Positions 8,360 through 17,723 are shown, numbered from the stretch's first letter. The stretch: DNA of 64,000 bases from Paenibacillus albiflavus (GCF_004344915.1 NZ_SKFG01000002.1:332924-396923), one strand, 5' to 3'. The notes: a model not told the origin generated them from the letters alone. Translations and numbers: made by a program.

Positions 8360-9736
8360 ATGTACGCTAAGACAAAGCTTCTCATCATAATCGTACTTAT
8401 TATCACGATAAGTGCTTGCAATGATCAACCAGACGATATGAAACTAAATGAACGGCTAAGCTACACATTTTCATCAAAGGCCAATGATAATATGCCATTT
8501 CTACTGCTAAGAGGGAAGGAATATGATACAAGATTGCTTATCCCAGATCATGCACATTCAGTTGAGCTTGCTTTCTCAGAAGCAATGGAGAATATTCTGC
8601 CAGTTACGAATGTAGGTACATCAATTAATGCTAAGTGGCGTGATGATAATCATCTGTTAATTCCATTAGATAAGACAACTGCTGCAAGTAATGGAAATCA
8701 GGAGCTTATTTTAAATTTTAAGCAGTTGAAATCTGTTGCAGGTAAATACATAGATTCGATTGATAGCAAATTGCGTATTCAATTAGTACCGCAGTATGAA
8801 TGGTACAATGGATCAGGTGAACGATTAGAAGAGCAACCTAGAGATCGTTTCTATGATCAGTTGATTAGCTCTCCAGACGGACAAAGCTACATTGGTGTTG
8901 TACTATTAGGAGGACAGTTAGAAGAAGGAGATGGAAAGGGTTACTCTTTTGTGCTGGAACAACCATATTGCGAACCGATCGTAATCGAAGATGCATTCCT
9001 TTCAACAATCGATTGGCATGATCTCCCTCTACAGTGGCTGGATTCGAACACGATCTTATATGGATTTTATGGTGGTGTTTATGCATATGACATTGCACAA
9101 GGCAAGAGGACTGTGCTGTACGATGTCGATAAGGAAATGAAGCATACGATTAACTACGCTGAATATGATTCAGCACGTAAGCAGCTTCAAGTATTGGTTT
9201 ACAAGGATCATAAAGCCCCTTCAAATCAGTTGGATTTACTAACCTATGAGCTAGGGAAGGATAATCCCATCGTAACGCCAGATTTTACGCAAGCTGTTCA
9301 CCTCATACGATTTACGGATTTACGCATGAGGATAATTCCTACAGACGATGGAACTTACTGGACACGGGGGCAGGGTGGGCTGCCTTACACAGATTTCATT
9401 GATCACGCAGGGAATGTATTATCTACAGAGGGATACATACGTGGTATTACAGGGCAAGGCGTGTATTTGGAACGCTTCAAGAAAGGTGAGTATGACCTAG
9501 AATCTAACGGCTGGTTTATTTGGACCCCCGGCAAATCAGAACGCGCAATTACCTTATTACCTGATGTGAGCAGGATGTTTTTTAATGGTCAGGACTTGAT
9601 CGCACTTCAGAATGAGACTTACTTTAGATATGATCTTGAGTACAATAAATGGGTTGAATGGGTTGCACCTAATGGAGCCAAGTATGCTGAACCAATCAGA
9701 GGAGCGAATGGATTATACAGAGTAAAGAAAGATTAA
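8360..9736 (+). CDS. Lipoprotein of unknown function (paralogue 1)
   Basis: This 458-aa protein starts at an ATG 7 nt after AAGGAGG and has a lipoprotein signal with 'ISAC' (Cys20). The N-terminal third carries 'LLLRGKEYDTRLLIPD' and an SbsA/Ig-like strand pattern ('VELAFSEAM'). The C-terminal two thirds look like a beta-propeller-type repeat domain with 'DRFYDQ', 'SPDGQSYIGVV' and 'YGGVYAYDIAQGK'. It is clearly homologous to the following gene across almost its whole length, including the shared end 'YAEPIRGANGLYRV'. It should be anchored on the outer face of the membrane. No function is recognised. Confidence 0.75.
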   Translation: MYAKTKLLIIIVLIITISACNDQPDDMKLNERLSYTFSSKANDNMPFLLLRGKEYDTRLLIPDHAHSVELAFSEAMENILPVTNVGTSINAKWRDDNHLLIPLDKTTAASNGNQELILNFKQLKSVAGKYIDSIDSKLRIQLVPQYEWYNGSGERLEEQPRDRFYDQLISSPDGQSYIGVVLLGGQLEEGDGKGYSFVLEQPYCEPIVIEDAFLSTIDWHDLPLQWLDSNTILYGFYGGVYAYDIAQGKRTVLYDVDKEMKHTINYAEYDSARKQLQVLVYKDHKAPSNQLDLLTYELGKDNPIVTPDFTQAVHLIRFTDLRMRIIPTDDGTYWTRGQGGLPYTDFIDHAGNVLSTEGYIRGITGQGVYLERFKKGEYDLESNGWFIWTPGKSERAITLLPDVSRMFFNGQDLIALQNETYFRYDLEYNKWVEWVAPNGAKYAEPIRGANGLYRVKKD

Positions 9737-9801
9737 ATTAGGTTGAATTCAGCTAGTCTAGGTAAAGATGTTCAGAGAATCAATAAAGGGGTTCATTAAC
9801 G

Positions 9802-11592
9802 TTGAAAATTCAAAACTATGTTGTGCTATTTATGCTATTTGCTATTTTGAGTGCCTGCAAATCGAGCCCAGTAAGTTCAGGTTTAATCGCTCCTAACTCA
9901 AGCTCAAACCCAACTATGAATACTCCTTCACCATCTGTACAACCAATATTAAGTACAGAGTCTGATCAACTTCCGTTTCGGAGTAAACTTTTGAGCATAT
10001 CTTTTGGCGAAAGTAATGAAAATGGGGGATACGCGATATTTGATTGGGAAAGAAATGATATTCCAAATGAGCCGACTGATGTCAGCTTTCATCTGACAGA
10101 TGTTATTTTTAGCGCATCATACAAAGGCTTGGACGAGAAAGAGATGCAGCAAATTATCAGTCAGATCCAAGTGACAGATCAAGTAGAATGGGATGCAAAG
10201 CCTAATCCAACCTTTGCCAAAGGAATTCTAATTACGTTCAAGAATGCACCAGAATCGTTCAAATTTCAGATTGGTGACTTGCCAACATTGACCTTTAAAC
10301 ATCAATCACCACTTAGTATAGCTGTTACTTCAGCATCTGGAGACGACATTCCCTATCTGATCTTAAAGGGACAAGAATATGGAACAAGATTGCTTGTTCC
10401 AGATGATAGGAAGGAAGTAGAGTTAATCTTCTCCGAGGAAATGAACAAGGCTGCGATTACAACGAATGAAGGTAAAAATATTCATTCAAAGTGGAAAGAC
10501 CCTAAACATTTATTAGTTCACTTAGATGATTTAAGTATTGGTAATCATGCTGACAAGGAGCTTGTGCTCGATTTGTCAAAGTTACGGTCTATAAGTAGTA
10601 ATTATTTTGGCACATTCGAGCAAAGTCTAAAGATAGAGTTAAAACCGCAGTATGATTGGTTCAATATCCAAACAGGTAAACGGCTTGCAACTCATCCGCG
10701 AGATCGATTCTATGATCAGATGATTATGTCTTCAGATGGGCAAAGCTATATAGGTGTTGTGTTCCTAGGATATTCACAAGGAGATGGGGCAGGTACGAGC
10801 TATTCCTTTATCCTTGAGCGTTCAGGTCAAGAACCGATTGTAATCGAGAATGTATTTTATTCAACAATTGAGCCCAATGATCTGCCTGTACAATGGATAG
10901 ATTCGAATACGATCATGTACGCTACATATTTTGGCGTCTATGCTTATGATATTAATCAAGGAAAGAAGCGAGTTCTGCACGAAGTTTCAAAAGATGAGAA
11001 GAATAATATTAATTTTGCCACTTATGATGTAGTGAACAAGAAGCTCTATGTCCTAGCATATGATGATCGATATACAGACAACAAATTAGGATTAATAACC
11101 TATGGTCAGGGGAAACAAGCACCTACACTAAAATCAAACTTTACAGAAACAGTTCTAATTAATACATATCATACATTAGCGATGACGATACTTCCGACTA
11201 CTGACGGTATATACTGGACTCGGATCAAGGATGGCCTTCCTATTACTGAATTCATTAATCATTCTGGAACTGTTGTAACTACCAGTGGTTATGTTCGTGG
11301 CATAACGGAGAATGGTGTGTATTTGCAGCGGTTCAAAAAAGGAGAACGAAATATTATGAGTTCAAGCTGGGCATTCTGGCAGCCTGGCAAGAATGAACAG
11401 CCGATTGTCTCGCCACCAGAATCAAGCACAGAATTCGTCAGTGGTCAGGAGCTAATTGCACGTAAAGATTCTATTTATTATCATTATGATCCTAAACTTA
11501 ATAAATGGGTTAAATGGACTGCACCTAATGGATCCAAGTATGCTGAACCAATTAGAGGGGCGAATGGATTATATCGCGTTAGATTAGACTAG
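9802..11592 (+). CDS. Lipoprotein of unknown function (paralogue 2, with N-terminal extension)
   Basis: This 596-aa protein starts at TTG 9802 behind AAAGGGG and has a lipobox 'LSAC' with Cys19. Residues 20-170 form a Ser/Pro/Thr-rich linker and an extra beta-rich domain absent from the upstream paralogue. From about residue 180 ('IPYLILKGQEYGTRLLVPD') it matches that paralogue to the end, so the two arose by tandem duplication. The 'FSEEMNKAAITTNEGKNI' stretch resembles SbsA/Ig-type domains that start 'V...FSE.M'. No enzymatic motif is seen; a surface binding or structural role is only a guess. Confidence 0.75.
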   Translation: MKIQNYVVLFMLFAILSACKSSPVSSGLIAPNSSSNPTMNTPSPSVQPILSTESDQLPFRSKLLSISFGESNENGGYAIFDWERNDIPNEPTDVSFHLTDVIFSASYKGLDEKEMQQIISQIQVTDQVEWDAKPNPTFAKGILITFKNAPESFKFQIGDLPTLTFKHQSPLSIAVTSASGDDIPYLILKGQEYGTRLLVPDDRKEVELIFSEEMNKAAITTNEGKNIHSKWKDPKHLLVHLDDLSIGNHADKELVLDLSKLRSISSNYFGTFEQSLKIELKPQYDWFNIQTGKRLATHPRDRFYDQMIMSSDGQSYIGVVFLGYSQGDGAGTSYSFILERSGQEPIVIENVFYSTIEPNDLPVQWIDSNTIMYATYFGVYAYDINQGKKRVLHEVSKDEKNNINFATYDVVNKKLYVLAYDDRYTDNKLGLITYGQGKQAPTLKSNFTETVLINTYHTLAMTILPTTDGIYWTRIKDGLPITEFINHSGTVVTTSGYVRGITENGVYLQRFKKGERNIMSSSWAFWQPGKNEQPIVSPPESSTEFVSGQELIARKDSIYYHYDPKLNKWVKWTAPNGSKYAEPIRGANGLYRVRLD

Positions 11593-11678
11593 GAGATAAG
11601 TAAAACTGTGCAAGGATACCATTTAAACTAAATATAGGTTAGAATTATAGAGAGAAAGAACTAATAGGAGTTGTAGAC

Positions 11679-12161
11679 ATGTCGAATGAAGAAGAAGTAA
11701 TTTTGACTAAAGAAGGTTTGCAAAAGCTGCAGGATGAGCTTGATGATTTGAAATATGTGAAGCGTAAGGAACTAGCTGCGCGTATCAAGCTGGCCATTAG
11801 CTATGGTGACTTGAAAGAGAACAGTGAATATCATTCTGCCAAGGATGATCAAGCTTTTATGGAAACTCGAATTATTATTCTGGAGAGAATGCTCAATAAA
11901 GCCAAAGTCGTGGATGCTGATCAATTAAGCATTAGCAAAGTTCAGATTGGATGTAAGGTGATTTTGAACGATATTGAGTTTGCTGAGAAGTTGGAATATC
12001 AAATTGTAGGTTCCGCAGAAGCTGATGTGAATGAGAATAAAATTTCTTACGAAAGTCCGCTTGGGAAAGAGTTAATTGGCAAATCAGTAGGTGACATCAT
12101 CAGTGTCGATGCGCCTGTGGGGATCATTAAGTATGAGTTACTTGAAATTAAATTAGCATAA
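11679..12161 (+). CDS. greA: Transcription elongation factor GreA
   Basis: At 160 aa it is the usual length. The N-terminal coiled coil (about 1-75) carries 'LTKEGLQKLQDELDDLK' and the acidic tip 'SYGDLKENSEYHSAKDDQ', with the Asp and Glu that reach the RNA polymerase active site. The C-terminal FKBP-like domain ends in 'VDAPVGIIKYELLEI'. GreA rescues backtracked polymerase by stimulating RNA cleavage. Start ATG follows AGGAG. Genomes of this group often carry more than one GreA, so this could be a second copy. Confidence 0.9.
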   Translation: MSNEEEVILTKEGLQKLQDELDDLKYVKRKELAARIKLAISYGDLKENSEYHSAKDDQAFMETRIIILERMLNKAKVVDADQLSISKVQIGCKVILNDIEFAEKLEYQIVGSAEADVNENKISYESPLGKELIGKSVGDIISVDAPVGIIKYELLEIKLA

Positions 12162-12172
12162 TAACAATAATT

Positions 12173-12206
12173 GGCTCCTAAGACACCAGATCTTAGGAGC
12201 CTTATT
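12173..12206. terminator. Bidirectional terminator between convergent genes
   Basis: An 11-bp perfect stem, GGCTCCTAAGA (12173-12183) with TCTTAGGAGCC (12191-12201), lies between greA (+) and the WYL regulator (-). T-rich flanks on both strands suit use in either direction. Confidence 0.8.
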
Positions 12207-12214
12207 CATTGTAG

Positions 12215-13126
12215 TTACTCCCTGTATTGAGATAAGCTTCTTTCTAACATCTGGATCACCAATTTCTGAAGTTGAACAGGTTCGATTACCTTAACTTCTG
12301 GGCCATACTTGAATAAGAGTCGTGCTACATAGGGTAATTCATCTATCGGGACGGAACCAGACCATTCATTTGAGATGAGAGAGCCAAATAGCTTATCTGA
12401 GCCAGCTAGTCTCATGCCAAATTCTGTGAAGTGAAGCACGACGTTTACACTTTCACGCTCATCTTTAGCATTCAGCCATTCTTTGAGAGTTGGAATAGAA
12501 GGATCGCTTTGTTCTGTTATTAAGACTTCTTTCATCCGATCAACTCGGAATAAAGTTACTCGATCGCGATACAACGCGGGCATGTACCACTTACCATTTT
12601 CATAATAAATACCGAACGGAAATACTTGAAATGGCTTATCGCCCCCAGAGGAATGATAGATGAAGCTGATCTCTCGTTTATCCATAGCTGCTTCAAGAAC
12701 AGTAGTTGTGAAAGGTGAAGCTACTTGGTTTGTATGCTGATAGAAGGCAATATGATCCCTCATACGATCAATTGATTCTTTAATATCTGTGGGAAGCTCT
12801 GCATAATATTGCTCAGCTAAGTGAGAGCGAATTTGATCGTAGGGGAAATCATGGACTTGTTCTAACCATTTGATCATGAGAAATAAGCCGAACGCCTCCG
12901 TTTGTGTTAGTTGCAATGGGGGCAATAATCGATTAGGCAGCACACGATAACCGCCATGTGGTCCAAGCTCGGTATATAGCGGGAATCCGATTTGCTGCAA
13001 GTAATCGAGATCGCGTTGGATTGTGCGTATTGAGACATCAAATCTTTCAGCAAGTTCGCGAGCCGTGAATTTCTTGCGCGCATCCAAGACCTGTATAATT
13101 GCTAATCTTCGTTCATTTATATGCAT
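12215..13126 (-). CDS. YafY-type HTH/WYL-domain transcriptional regulator
   Basis: The protein has 303 aa from ATG 13126; a GTG one codon earlier is possible. Residues 1-60 form a DeoR-like winged helix ('FTARELAERFDVSIRTIQRDLDYL' region). Residues 140-230 form a WYL domain with 'FPFGIYYENGKWYMPALYRD', and a WCX-like C-terminus follows. These proteins bind DNA and probably respond to a ligand or nucleic acid through WYL. It is divergent from a DHFR-like gene, a frequent pairing, and the short shared promoter region has TGACATA-type half-sites, so it may control that gene and itself. Confidence 0.85.
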   Translation of the reverse strand: MHINERRLAIIQVLDARKKFTARELAERFDVSIRTIQRDLDYLQQIGFPLYTELGPHGGYRVLPNRLLPPLQLTQTEAFGLFLMIKWLEQVHDFPYDQIRSHLAEQYYAELPTDIKESIDRMRDHIAFYQHTNQVASPFTTTVLEAAMDKREISFIYHSSGGDKPFQVFPFGIYYENGKWYMPALYRDRVTLFRVDRMKEVLITEQSDPSIPTLKEWLNAKDERESVNVVLHFTEFGMRLAGSDKLFGSLISNEWSGSVPIDELPYVARLLFKYGPEVKVIEPVQLQKLVIQMLERSLSQYRE

Positions 13127-13192
13127 CACCTAATTACGTCATAATATGTCATAAATATATTGTATCATCAAATTAGAAGGGAGTGTAAGCAG

Positions 13193-13720
13193 ATGAAAAA
13201 TAAAGTAGTATTGTACATTGCTATGAGTTTAGACGGTTACATTGCAAGACCTGATGGTTCAGTCGATTGGTTATTCGATGTTGAGGGTGATGGCGGTGAC
13301 AATGGGTACAGTAAGTTTTATGACACCATAGGTACGGTAGTTATGGGGAGGTTAACATATGATGAGATATTAACCTTATCTGATGAATTTCTATACGCGG
13401 GAAAGCCTTGTTATGTGCTGAGTCGTTCTAAGCAAGCAGATCGTCCCCATGTTACATATACAGATGAATCTTTGGATACTTTAATTCCCAAGCTCCAAGA
13501 AGCATCATCTGGTGATGTATGGATTGTGGGTGGAGGTCAAGTTGTTCAAGAATGTCTTGCGAAAGGCTTGCTTGAGGACATTATTATTACGATTATCCCA
13601 AAAGTGTTAGGTAGTGGAATACCGCTGTTTCCAGAGGGAACAGTTCCAAGTACCTTTAAGCTTCTCCATACTGAAGTTATGGGGCAGATGGTTACGCTGT
13701 ATTATCAGGGACATGATTGA
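13193..13720 (+). CDS. Dihydrofolate-reductase-like (RibD C-terminal) family protein
   Basis: From ATG 13193, preceded by GAAGGGAG, the protein has 175 aa; an upstream TTG at 13160 has no ribosome site. It opens 'KVVLYIAMSLDGYIARPDGS', contains 'VMGRLTYDEIL' and ends with 'DVWIVGGGQVVQECL' and 'IPKVLGSGIPLFPEG', the standard NADPH-binding pattern of the YyaP/YwjB-type family. The physiological substrate is unknown for most members. It is probably regulated by the divergent WYL protein. Confidence 0.85.
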   Translation: MKNKVVLYIAMSLDGYIARPDGSVDWLFDVEGDGGDNGYSKFYDTIGTVVMGRLTYDEILTLSDEFLYAGKPCYVLSRSKQADRPHVTYTDESLDTLIPKLQEASSGDVWIVGGGQVVQECLAKGLLEDIIITIIPKVLGSGIPLFPEGTVPSTFKLLHTEVMGQMVTLYYQGHD

Positions 13721-13821
13721 AATCTAAATTGATATTGTGATATTAGACAAAATTGTAATTATATGCAACATTATCCTACTTATTGCTGTCTATAGAATAG
13801 GCAATATAAAAGAGAGGATGA

Positions 13822-14310
13822 ATGTTGATGTTAAAATTTAGACAATCAGTTAATTTGGTGATTATTATGATCCTAATGCTAGCAATTATGCCAGCTGCCG
13901 CATTAGGAGCAACTGACGAGGATACAAGCACGGAAGCTCTAACAGCTCCACCTCCAGTTGAATTTAGTGTATTAAGTTTTGATAATTCGAATGTTTATCT
14001 TGATTCAGGTACATCGGATATCAAAGATAACAAGAATCAAACAGTTAGTATCACGATTAATACAACAGCCAAATCGTCAGTTGCTTCTATTGGCGCGATC
14101 GTGTTTTTGCAGAAGTATACAGGCACTGAATGGATCGATATTGGAGCTGGATCGAGTGTAAGCGGTGAGAATAAAATGTACTTTTCTTCAGATGTATCGA
14201 AGAGTGTTACTAAAGGGTATTACTATCGTGCTCGCACAGTGCATTGGGTGAATAACAAAGGAACTTATGAGCAAGGTGAATCTTACTCAAAGAATATTTT
14301 AGTTAATTGA
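13822..14310 (+). CDS. Small secreted protein of unknown function
   Basis: This 162-aa protein has a clear signal peptide (hydrophobic residues 12-30, cleavage probably after 'AALGA'). The mature part is rich in Ser, Thr and Val and looks like a single Ig-like beta sandwich with 'DNKNQTVSITINTT' and 'KGYYYRARTVHWV'. ATG 13828 is an alternative start; AGAGAGG serves both. It has no recognised catalytic residues, and the next gene is on the other strand. I do not recognise it further. Confidence 0.65.
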   Translation: MLMLKFRQSVNLVIIMILMLAIMPAAALGATDEDTSTEALTAPPPVEFSVLSFDNSNVYLDSGTSDIKDNKNQTVSITINTTAKSSVASIGAIVFLQKYTGTEWIDIGAGSSVSGENKMYFSSDVSKSVTKGYYYRARTVHWVNNKGTYEQGESYSKNILVN

Positions 14311-14314
14311 TGAG

Positions 14315-14344
14315 AAGAGGGAAATCCAATAGGATCTCCCTCTT
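14315..14344. terminator. Hairpin terminator between convergent genes
   Basis: AAGAGGGA (14315-14322) pairs with TCCCTCTT (14337-14344), with an inner ATCC/GGAT stem. The right arm overlaps the stop codon of the anti-sigma-like gene, and a T-rich stretch follows on the plus strand. Confidence 0.65.
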
Positions 14345-15170
14345 ATTTGATATTATTGGCGACTTGGATAATTTCTTCTTTGCTTACATTACCTGAAATC
14401 GAGATATACAGGTTCATCGTCATGTATTGCAAAGATACATCACCGTTGTTCGATACGTACAAGTAGGCATCAGTGTTATTGATCTGGATTGTTTCTAATG
14501 TACCGTCATTTTTGTTGGCTGTCGCCGTAAGAACCTGATTTTCTTCCAGCAGGTCAAACTTAATTAAGAGTCTTTTTGTATCTGACGTATATATGAGCAC
14601 AGCTTGATTCGCTTGAACCTTGTTAGGATGAAAGAACAAAAGAATTTCTTTAACGTTGAGATCTTTAGGTATATAGTTGACGTTGACTTGTGAGAACAAC
14701 ACTAATGGTCTAGCTTCCTCCCATGACTTGAATGACCGTTCCGTGTTCAGTCCAACGCTGATATCCGTACCGTCTGGAATGCCTTTACTATTCACATTGG
14801 GTCCATACATGGGTTCATTCATGGGTTCATTCATGGGTTCATCTGTGGGTGCACTCGTAAGTGCTTTCTTAATTTCCCCATCCGTTGTCCCAAATACGAA
14901 GCTGTACATATCCTTTTGAATCGATTCAATTCCATGAAAAAAGGGTGGGAAGGCATTCGTCGCAACATTAGATCCGAAAAGTACAGCGCCTAGAACAAAT
15001 GAAGCTGCGATATAAGGCAACATTTTTAGCAAATGTGATTTTTTCTTTTGCCGGCGCAGCATGCCCTCAACTCGTTTCCAAGATGCTGTAGGATCAGGCG
15101 TTGTTTGATGCTGTATCGTCGCTTGCTCTAAGGCTTGATCGAATAGCTTATCAAAATCTGCATCATTCAC
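14343..15170 (-). CDS. Probable anti-sigma factor with C-terminal DUF4367-like domain
   Basis: This 275-aa protein has an N-terminal cytoplasmic helix-rich part (1-48), one membrane helix near 49-66 and an outer region. The C-terminal 110 residues resemble DUF4367, a domain common in sigma-factor partners of Bacillota. The gene overlaps the end of the ECF sigma gene by 4 bp (ATGA type), the classic sigma/anti-sigma layout. It probably holds the sigma factor at the membrane until a signal arrives. Residues around 110-120 contain an EPMN tandem repeat encoded by a 12-bp DNA repeat. No zinc motif is visible in the N-terminal part. Confidence 0.7.
   Translation of the reverse strand: MNDADFDKLFDQALEQATIQHQTTPDPTASWKRVEGMLRRQKKKSHLLKMLPYIAASFVLGAVLFGSNVATNAFPPFFHGIESIQKDMYSFVFGTTDGEIKKALTSAPTDEPMNEPMNEPMYGPNVNSKGIPDGTDISVGLNTERSFKSWEEARPLVLFSQVNVNYIPKDLNVKEILLFFHPNKVQANQAVLIYTSDTKRLLIKFDLLEENQVLTATANKNDGTLETIQINNTDAYLYVSNNGDVSLQYMTMNLYISISGNVSKEEIIQVANNIK
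14808..14843. repeat. Three 12-bp tandem repeats inside the anti-sigma gene
   Basis: Units of CATGGGTTCATT start at 14808, 14820 and 14832 (the last differs at its final base). They encode the 'NEPMNEPM' stretch in the outer linker and could vary in number by slippage. Confidence 0.8.
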
Positions 15171-15802
15171 TTCGAATCACCCCACACCTTTAGGAATTTT
15201 TTCTTAATGGCTTCTCTTGCGCGATGCAGCTTATATTTAACCGTTTGTTCCGTAGTTTCTAAATGGACGGCAATCTCTTTATAAGACAGCTTCTGTTTCC
15301 AACGCAATTCCATTAAAGCCCGATACTCAGGCTTAAGCTCGAACAAGCATTTATCGATGACCTCAGTCATCGCTTTTAATTCCACTTCTTTCTCAACTGT
15401 AATGGTGTCTGTGGTATAATCAGTGCTTTCATTAATAAAAACACTATCAACATCCACTTCGTTGCGGATTTTTTTATATTTGCGTAAATAATTATATGTG
15501 GTGTTCTTCACAACAACTCGAATCCAGGATAGAAACTGATTTTCTGTATCCGCTTTCGGAATATTCCGAATTACTTTAAGAAAAGAATCTTGAATAATGT
15601 CCTCAGTTGCAGCATGATCTTTAACCATATAAATGATAGCACCGTATACCATTTTATAAAATTCAGCATATATTTCTCGTTGAAGCTCTGAATGGAGTGC
15701 GGTGAAATTACAATCGAGTAATAAGAGTAATTTACTCTGCATTAGTTGTTGAATCTCCTTGAACATAGGTATTGATGGACTAGCTGAAGTAAAATTTTCC
15801 AT
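15167..15802 (-). CDS. ECF-type RNA polymerase sigma factor
   Basis: This 211-aa protein has region 2 with 'ATEDIIQDSFLKVIRNI' and 'FLSWIRVVVKNTTYNYLRKYKK' (about 65-115), and region 4 with 'LRWKQKLSYKEIAVHLETTEQTVKYKLHRAR' split over about 168-200. These bind the -10 and -35 elements. No ribosome site precedes ATG 15802; the in-frame ATG at 15742 has AAGGAGA 11 nt upstream and is a good alternative (191 aa). The next gene is its probable anti-sigma factor. The target regulon cannot be read from this window. Confidence 0.88.
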   Translation of the reverse strand: MENFTSASPSIPMFKEIQQLMQSKLLLLLDCNFTALHSELQREIYAEFYKMVYGAIIYMVKDHAATEDIIQDSFLKVIRNIPKADTENQFLSWIRVVVKNTTYNYLRKYKKIRNEVDVDSVFINESTDYTTDTITVEKEVELKAMTEVIDKCLFELKPEYRALMELRWKQKLSYKEIAVHLETTEQTVKYKLHRAREAIKKKFLKVWGDSK

Positions 15803-15907
15803 CAGTACGATTATATGCTATTAGATCCCATTTGTCTTACTATTTTCCTAAGTTGTGCGCTTGGTTGTAATAATGACGGATTCAGACAATAATTTTCATG
15901 AATCGCA

Positions 15908-15937
15908 TTGAGTTATGCACCCGTTAACGTATATAAT
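15908..15937 (+). promoter_or_regulatory. Possible sigma-A promoter of the ABC-F gene
   Basis: TTGAGT (15908-15913) and TATAAT (15932-15937) are spaced 18 nt apart and lie about 38 nt upstream of the ABC-F start codon. Confidence 0.45.
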
Positions 15938-15974
15938 GAATCGAGTATAAAGTTTAATAGAAAAGGTGTCATAA

Positions 15975-17531
15975 ATGAGCATATTAAATGTAGAACGATT
16001 AAGCCACGGATTTGGTGATCGGGCGATCTTCAAAGACGTTTCCTTCCGCCTGCTGAAAGGCGAACACATTGGACTGATCGGCGCCAACGGCGAAGGTAAG
16101 TCTACTTTTATGAATATTATTACAGGTAAGCTGCAGCCGGATGATGGCAAAGTTGAATGGTCCAAGCGGATGCGCGTCGGCTATTTGGATCAGCATGCCG
16201 TTCTAAGCAAGGGTATGACAATACGTGATGTTTTGCGCGGAGCATTCCAATACTTGTTCGATATGGAGCAAGAAATGAATGATATGTATGGAAAAATGGG
16301 GGATGTAACGCCTGAAGAATTGGAGCAGCTTCTTGAGGATGTTGGGACGATTCAAGATACGCTGACGAATCAGGATTTCTACCTTATTGATGCGAAGATC
16401 GAAGAAACCGCTCGCGGTCTTGGTCTTAACGATATCGGTCTAGATAAAGACGTGAATGATCTGAGCGGCGGACAGCGTACCAAGGTCCTGTTAGCGAAGC
16501 TTCTGCTTGAGAAGCCAGACATTCTCTTGCTGGATGAGCCGACAAACTATCTGGATGAGCAGCACATTGAGTGGTTGAAGCGTTACTTGCAGGAATATGA
16601 GAATGCCTTCATTCTAATTTCTCACGATATTCCGTTCTTGAATAGCGTAATTAACCTGATTTACCATATGGAAAATCAAGAATTAAACCGCTATGTTGGG
16701 GACTATGATAAGTTCCAACAAGTTTATGATATGAAGAAGCAGCAGCTTGAATCTGCTTATAAGCGTCAGCAGCAAGAAATTGCTGATTTGAAAGATTTCG
16801 TTGCACGTAACAAGGCAAGTGTTGCGACGCGTAACATGGCGATGTCCAGACAGAAGAAGCTCGATAAGATGGATGTTATTGAGCTTGCGAAGGAGAAACC
16901 GAAACCACAGTTCAACTTCAAAGATGCGAGAACGTCTGGCAAGCTGATTTTTGAAACGAAGGATCTTGTCATCGGTTATGATGAGCCATTGTCTCGTGCG
17001 CTTAACTTACGTATGGAACGCGGGCAAAAAATCGCTTTGGTCGGTGCGAACGGTATAGGTAAAACTACCTTACTTCGTAGTATTCTAGGAGAAATTAAAG
17101 CTGTTTCTGGCTCTGTTCAACTAGGTGAGAACTTGGATATCGGTTACTTCGAGCAAGAGATGAAGGATGCTAACTACAATACTTGTATTGAAGAGATCTG
17201 GAATGAGTTCCCATCCTTTACGCAATTCGAAGTTCGTGCTGCTCTGGCAAAATGCGGACTAACGACCAAACACATCGAAAGTAAAATTACAGTTCTAAGC
17301 GGCGGCGAAAAGGCGAAGGTTCGTCTATGTAAACTCATTAATAATGAGACTAACTTGCTCGTACTCGATGAGCCGACTAACCACTTGGACGTGGATGCGA
17401 AGGATGAGTTGAAGCGTGCGCTTAAAGCGTATAAAGGAAGCATTTTGCTCATTTCCCATGAACCTGAATTCTACCGCGATGTTGTAACTGAAACGTGGAA
17501 CTGCGAATCCTGGACAACTAAAGTGTTTTAA
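15975..17531 (+). CDS. ykpA: ABC-F family ATPase (YkpA/YbiT type)
   Basis: This 518-aa soluble protein has two ABC cassettes and no membrane helices. Walker A motifs are 'GANGEGKST' and 'GANGIGKTT'; signatures are 'LSGGQRTK' and 'LSGGEKAK'; Walker B parts are 'LLLDEPTNYLD' and 'LVLDEPTNHLD'. The interdomain linker around residues 255-305 is the charged hairpin that reaches the ribosomal P site in this family. ABC-F proteins act on stalled ribosomes in translation. It most resembles the housekeeping YkpA/YbiT group and not known antibiotic-protection members, though this is from memory of motifs. Confidence 0.88.
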   Translation: MSILNVERLSHGFGDRAIFKDVSFRLLKGEHIGLIGANGEGKSTFMNIITGKLQPDDGKVEWSKRMRVGYLDQHAVLSKGMTIRDVLRGAFQYLFDMEQEMNDMYGKMGDVTPEELEQLLEDVGTIQDTLTNQDFYLIDAKIEETARGLGLNDIGLDKDVNDLSGGQRTKVLLAKLLLEKPDILLLDEPTNYLDEQHIEWLKRYLQEYENAFILISHDIPFLNSVINLIYHMENQELNRYVGDYDKFQQVYDMKKQQLESAYKRQQQEIADLKDFVARNKASVATRNMAMSRQKKLDKMDVIELAKEKPKPQFNFKDARTSGKLIFETKDLVIGYDEPLSRALNLRMERGQKIALVGANGIGKTTLLRSILGEIKAVSGSVQLGENLDIGYFEQEMKDANYNTCIEEIWNEFPSFTQFEVRAALAKCGLTTKHIESKITVLSGGEKAKVRLCKLINNETNLLVLDEPTNHLDVDAKDELKRALKAYKGSILLISHEPEFYRDVVTETWNCESWTTKVF

Positions 17532-17541
17532 AAGATTTCAT

Positions 17542-17580
17542 AAGCTGCCCTTAATTTATTATATAGGGGCAGCTTTTTTT
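17542..17580 (+). terminator. Rho-independent terminator of the ABC-F gene
   Basis: AAGCTGCCC (17542-17550) pairs with GGGCAGCTT (17567-17575) and is followed by seven T in a row. It starts 10 nt after the stop. Confidence 0.9.
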
Positions 17581-17677
17581 GTATTATAGAATTTATAACA
17601 TTCGTGTGATAAATTCTAAGTAATATCTTAAGAAACGCATCCGTCCAAAAAAGACGGCAAAACCGTTTCTTCTTGTG
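17581..17677 (+). repeat. Structured intergenic repeat, copy 1
   Basis: This 97-nt element shares nearly all its sequence with 19232-19326. It can fold into two parts: a 9-bp stem AGAATTTAT/ATAAATTCT (17588-17596 with 17609-17617), and a nested hairpin in which AAGAAACG (17630-17637) pairs with CGTTTCTT (17664-17671) around an inner CCGTC/GACGG stem (17641-17645 with 17653-17657). It follows the ABC-F terminator directly and precedes the MOSC gene. Confidence 0.8.
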
Positions 17678-17723
17678 GTAATATTACGGGAATATCATCT
17701 ATAGAAAGTGAGTGTGACTAATC

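Noticed and set aside
14808..14843. CRISPR-like short repeats
   Set aside because: The 12-bp units are adjacent without spacers and lie in a coding frame; no CRISPR array is present in the window.
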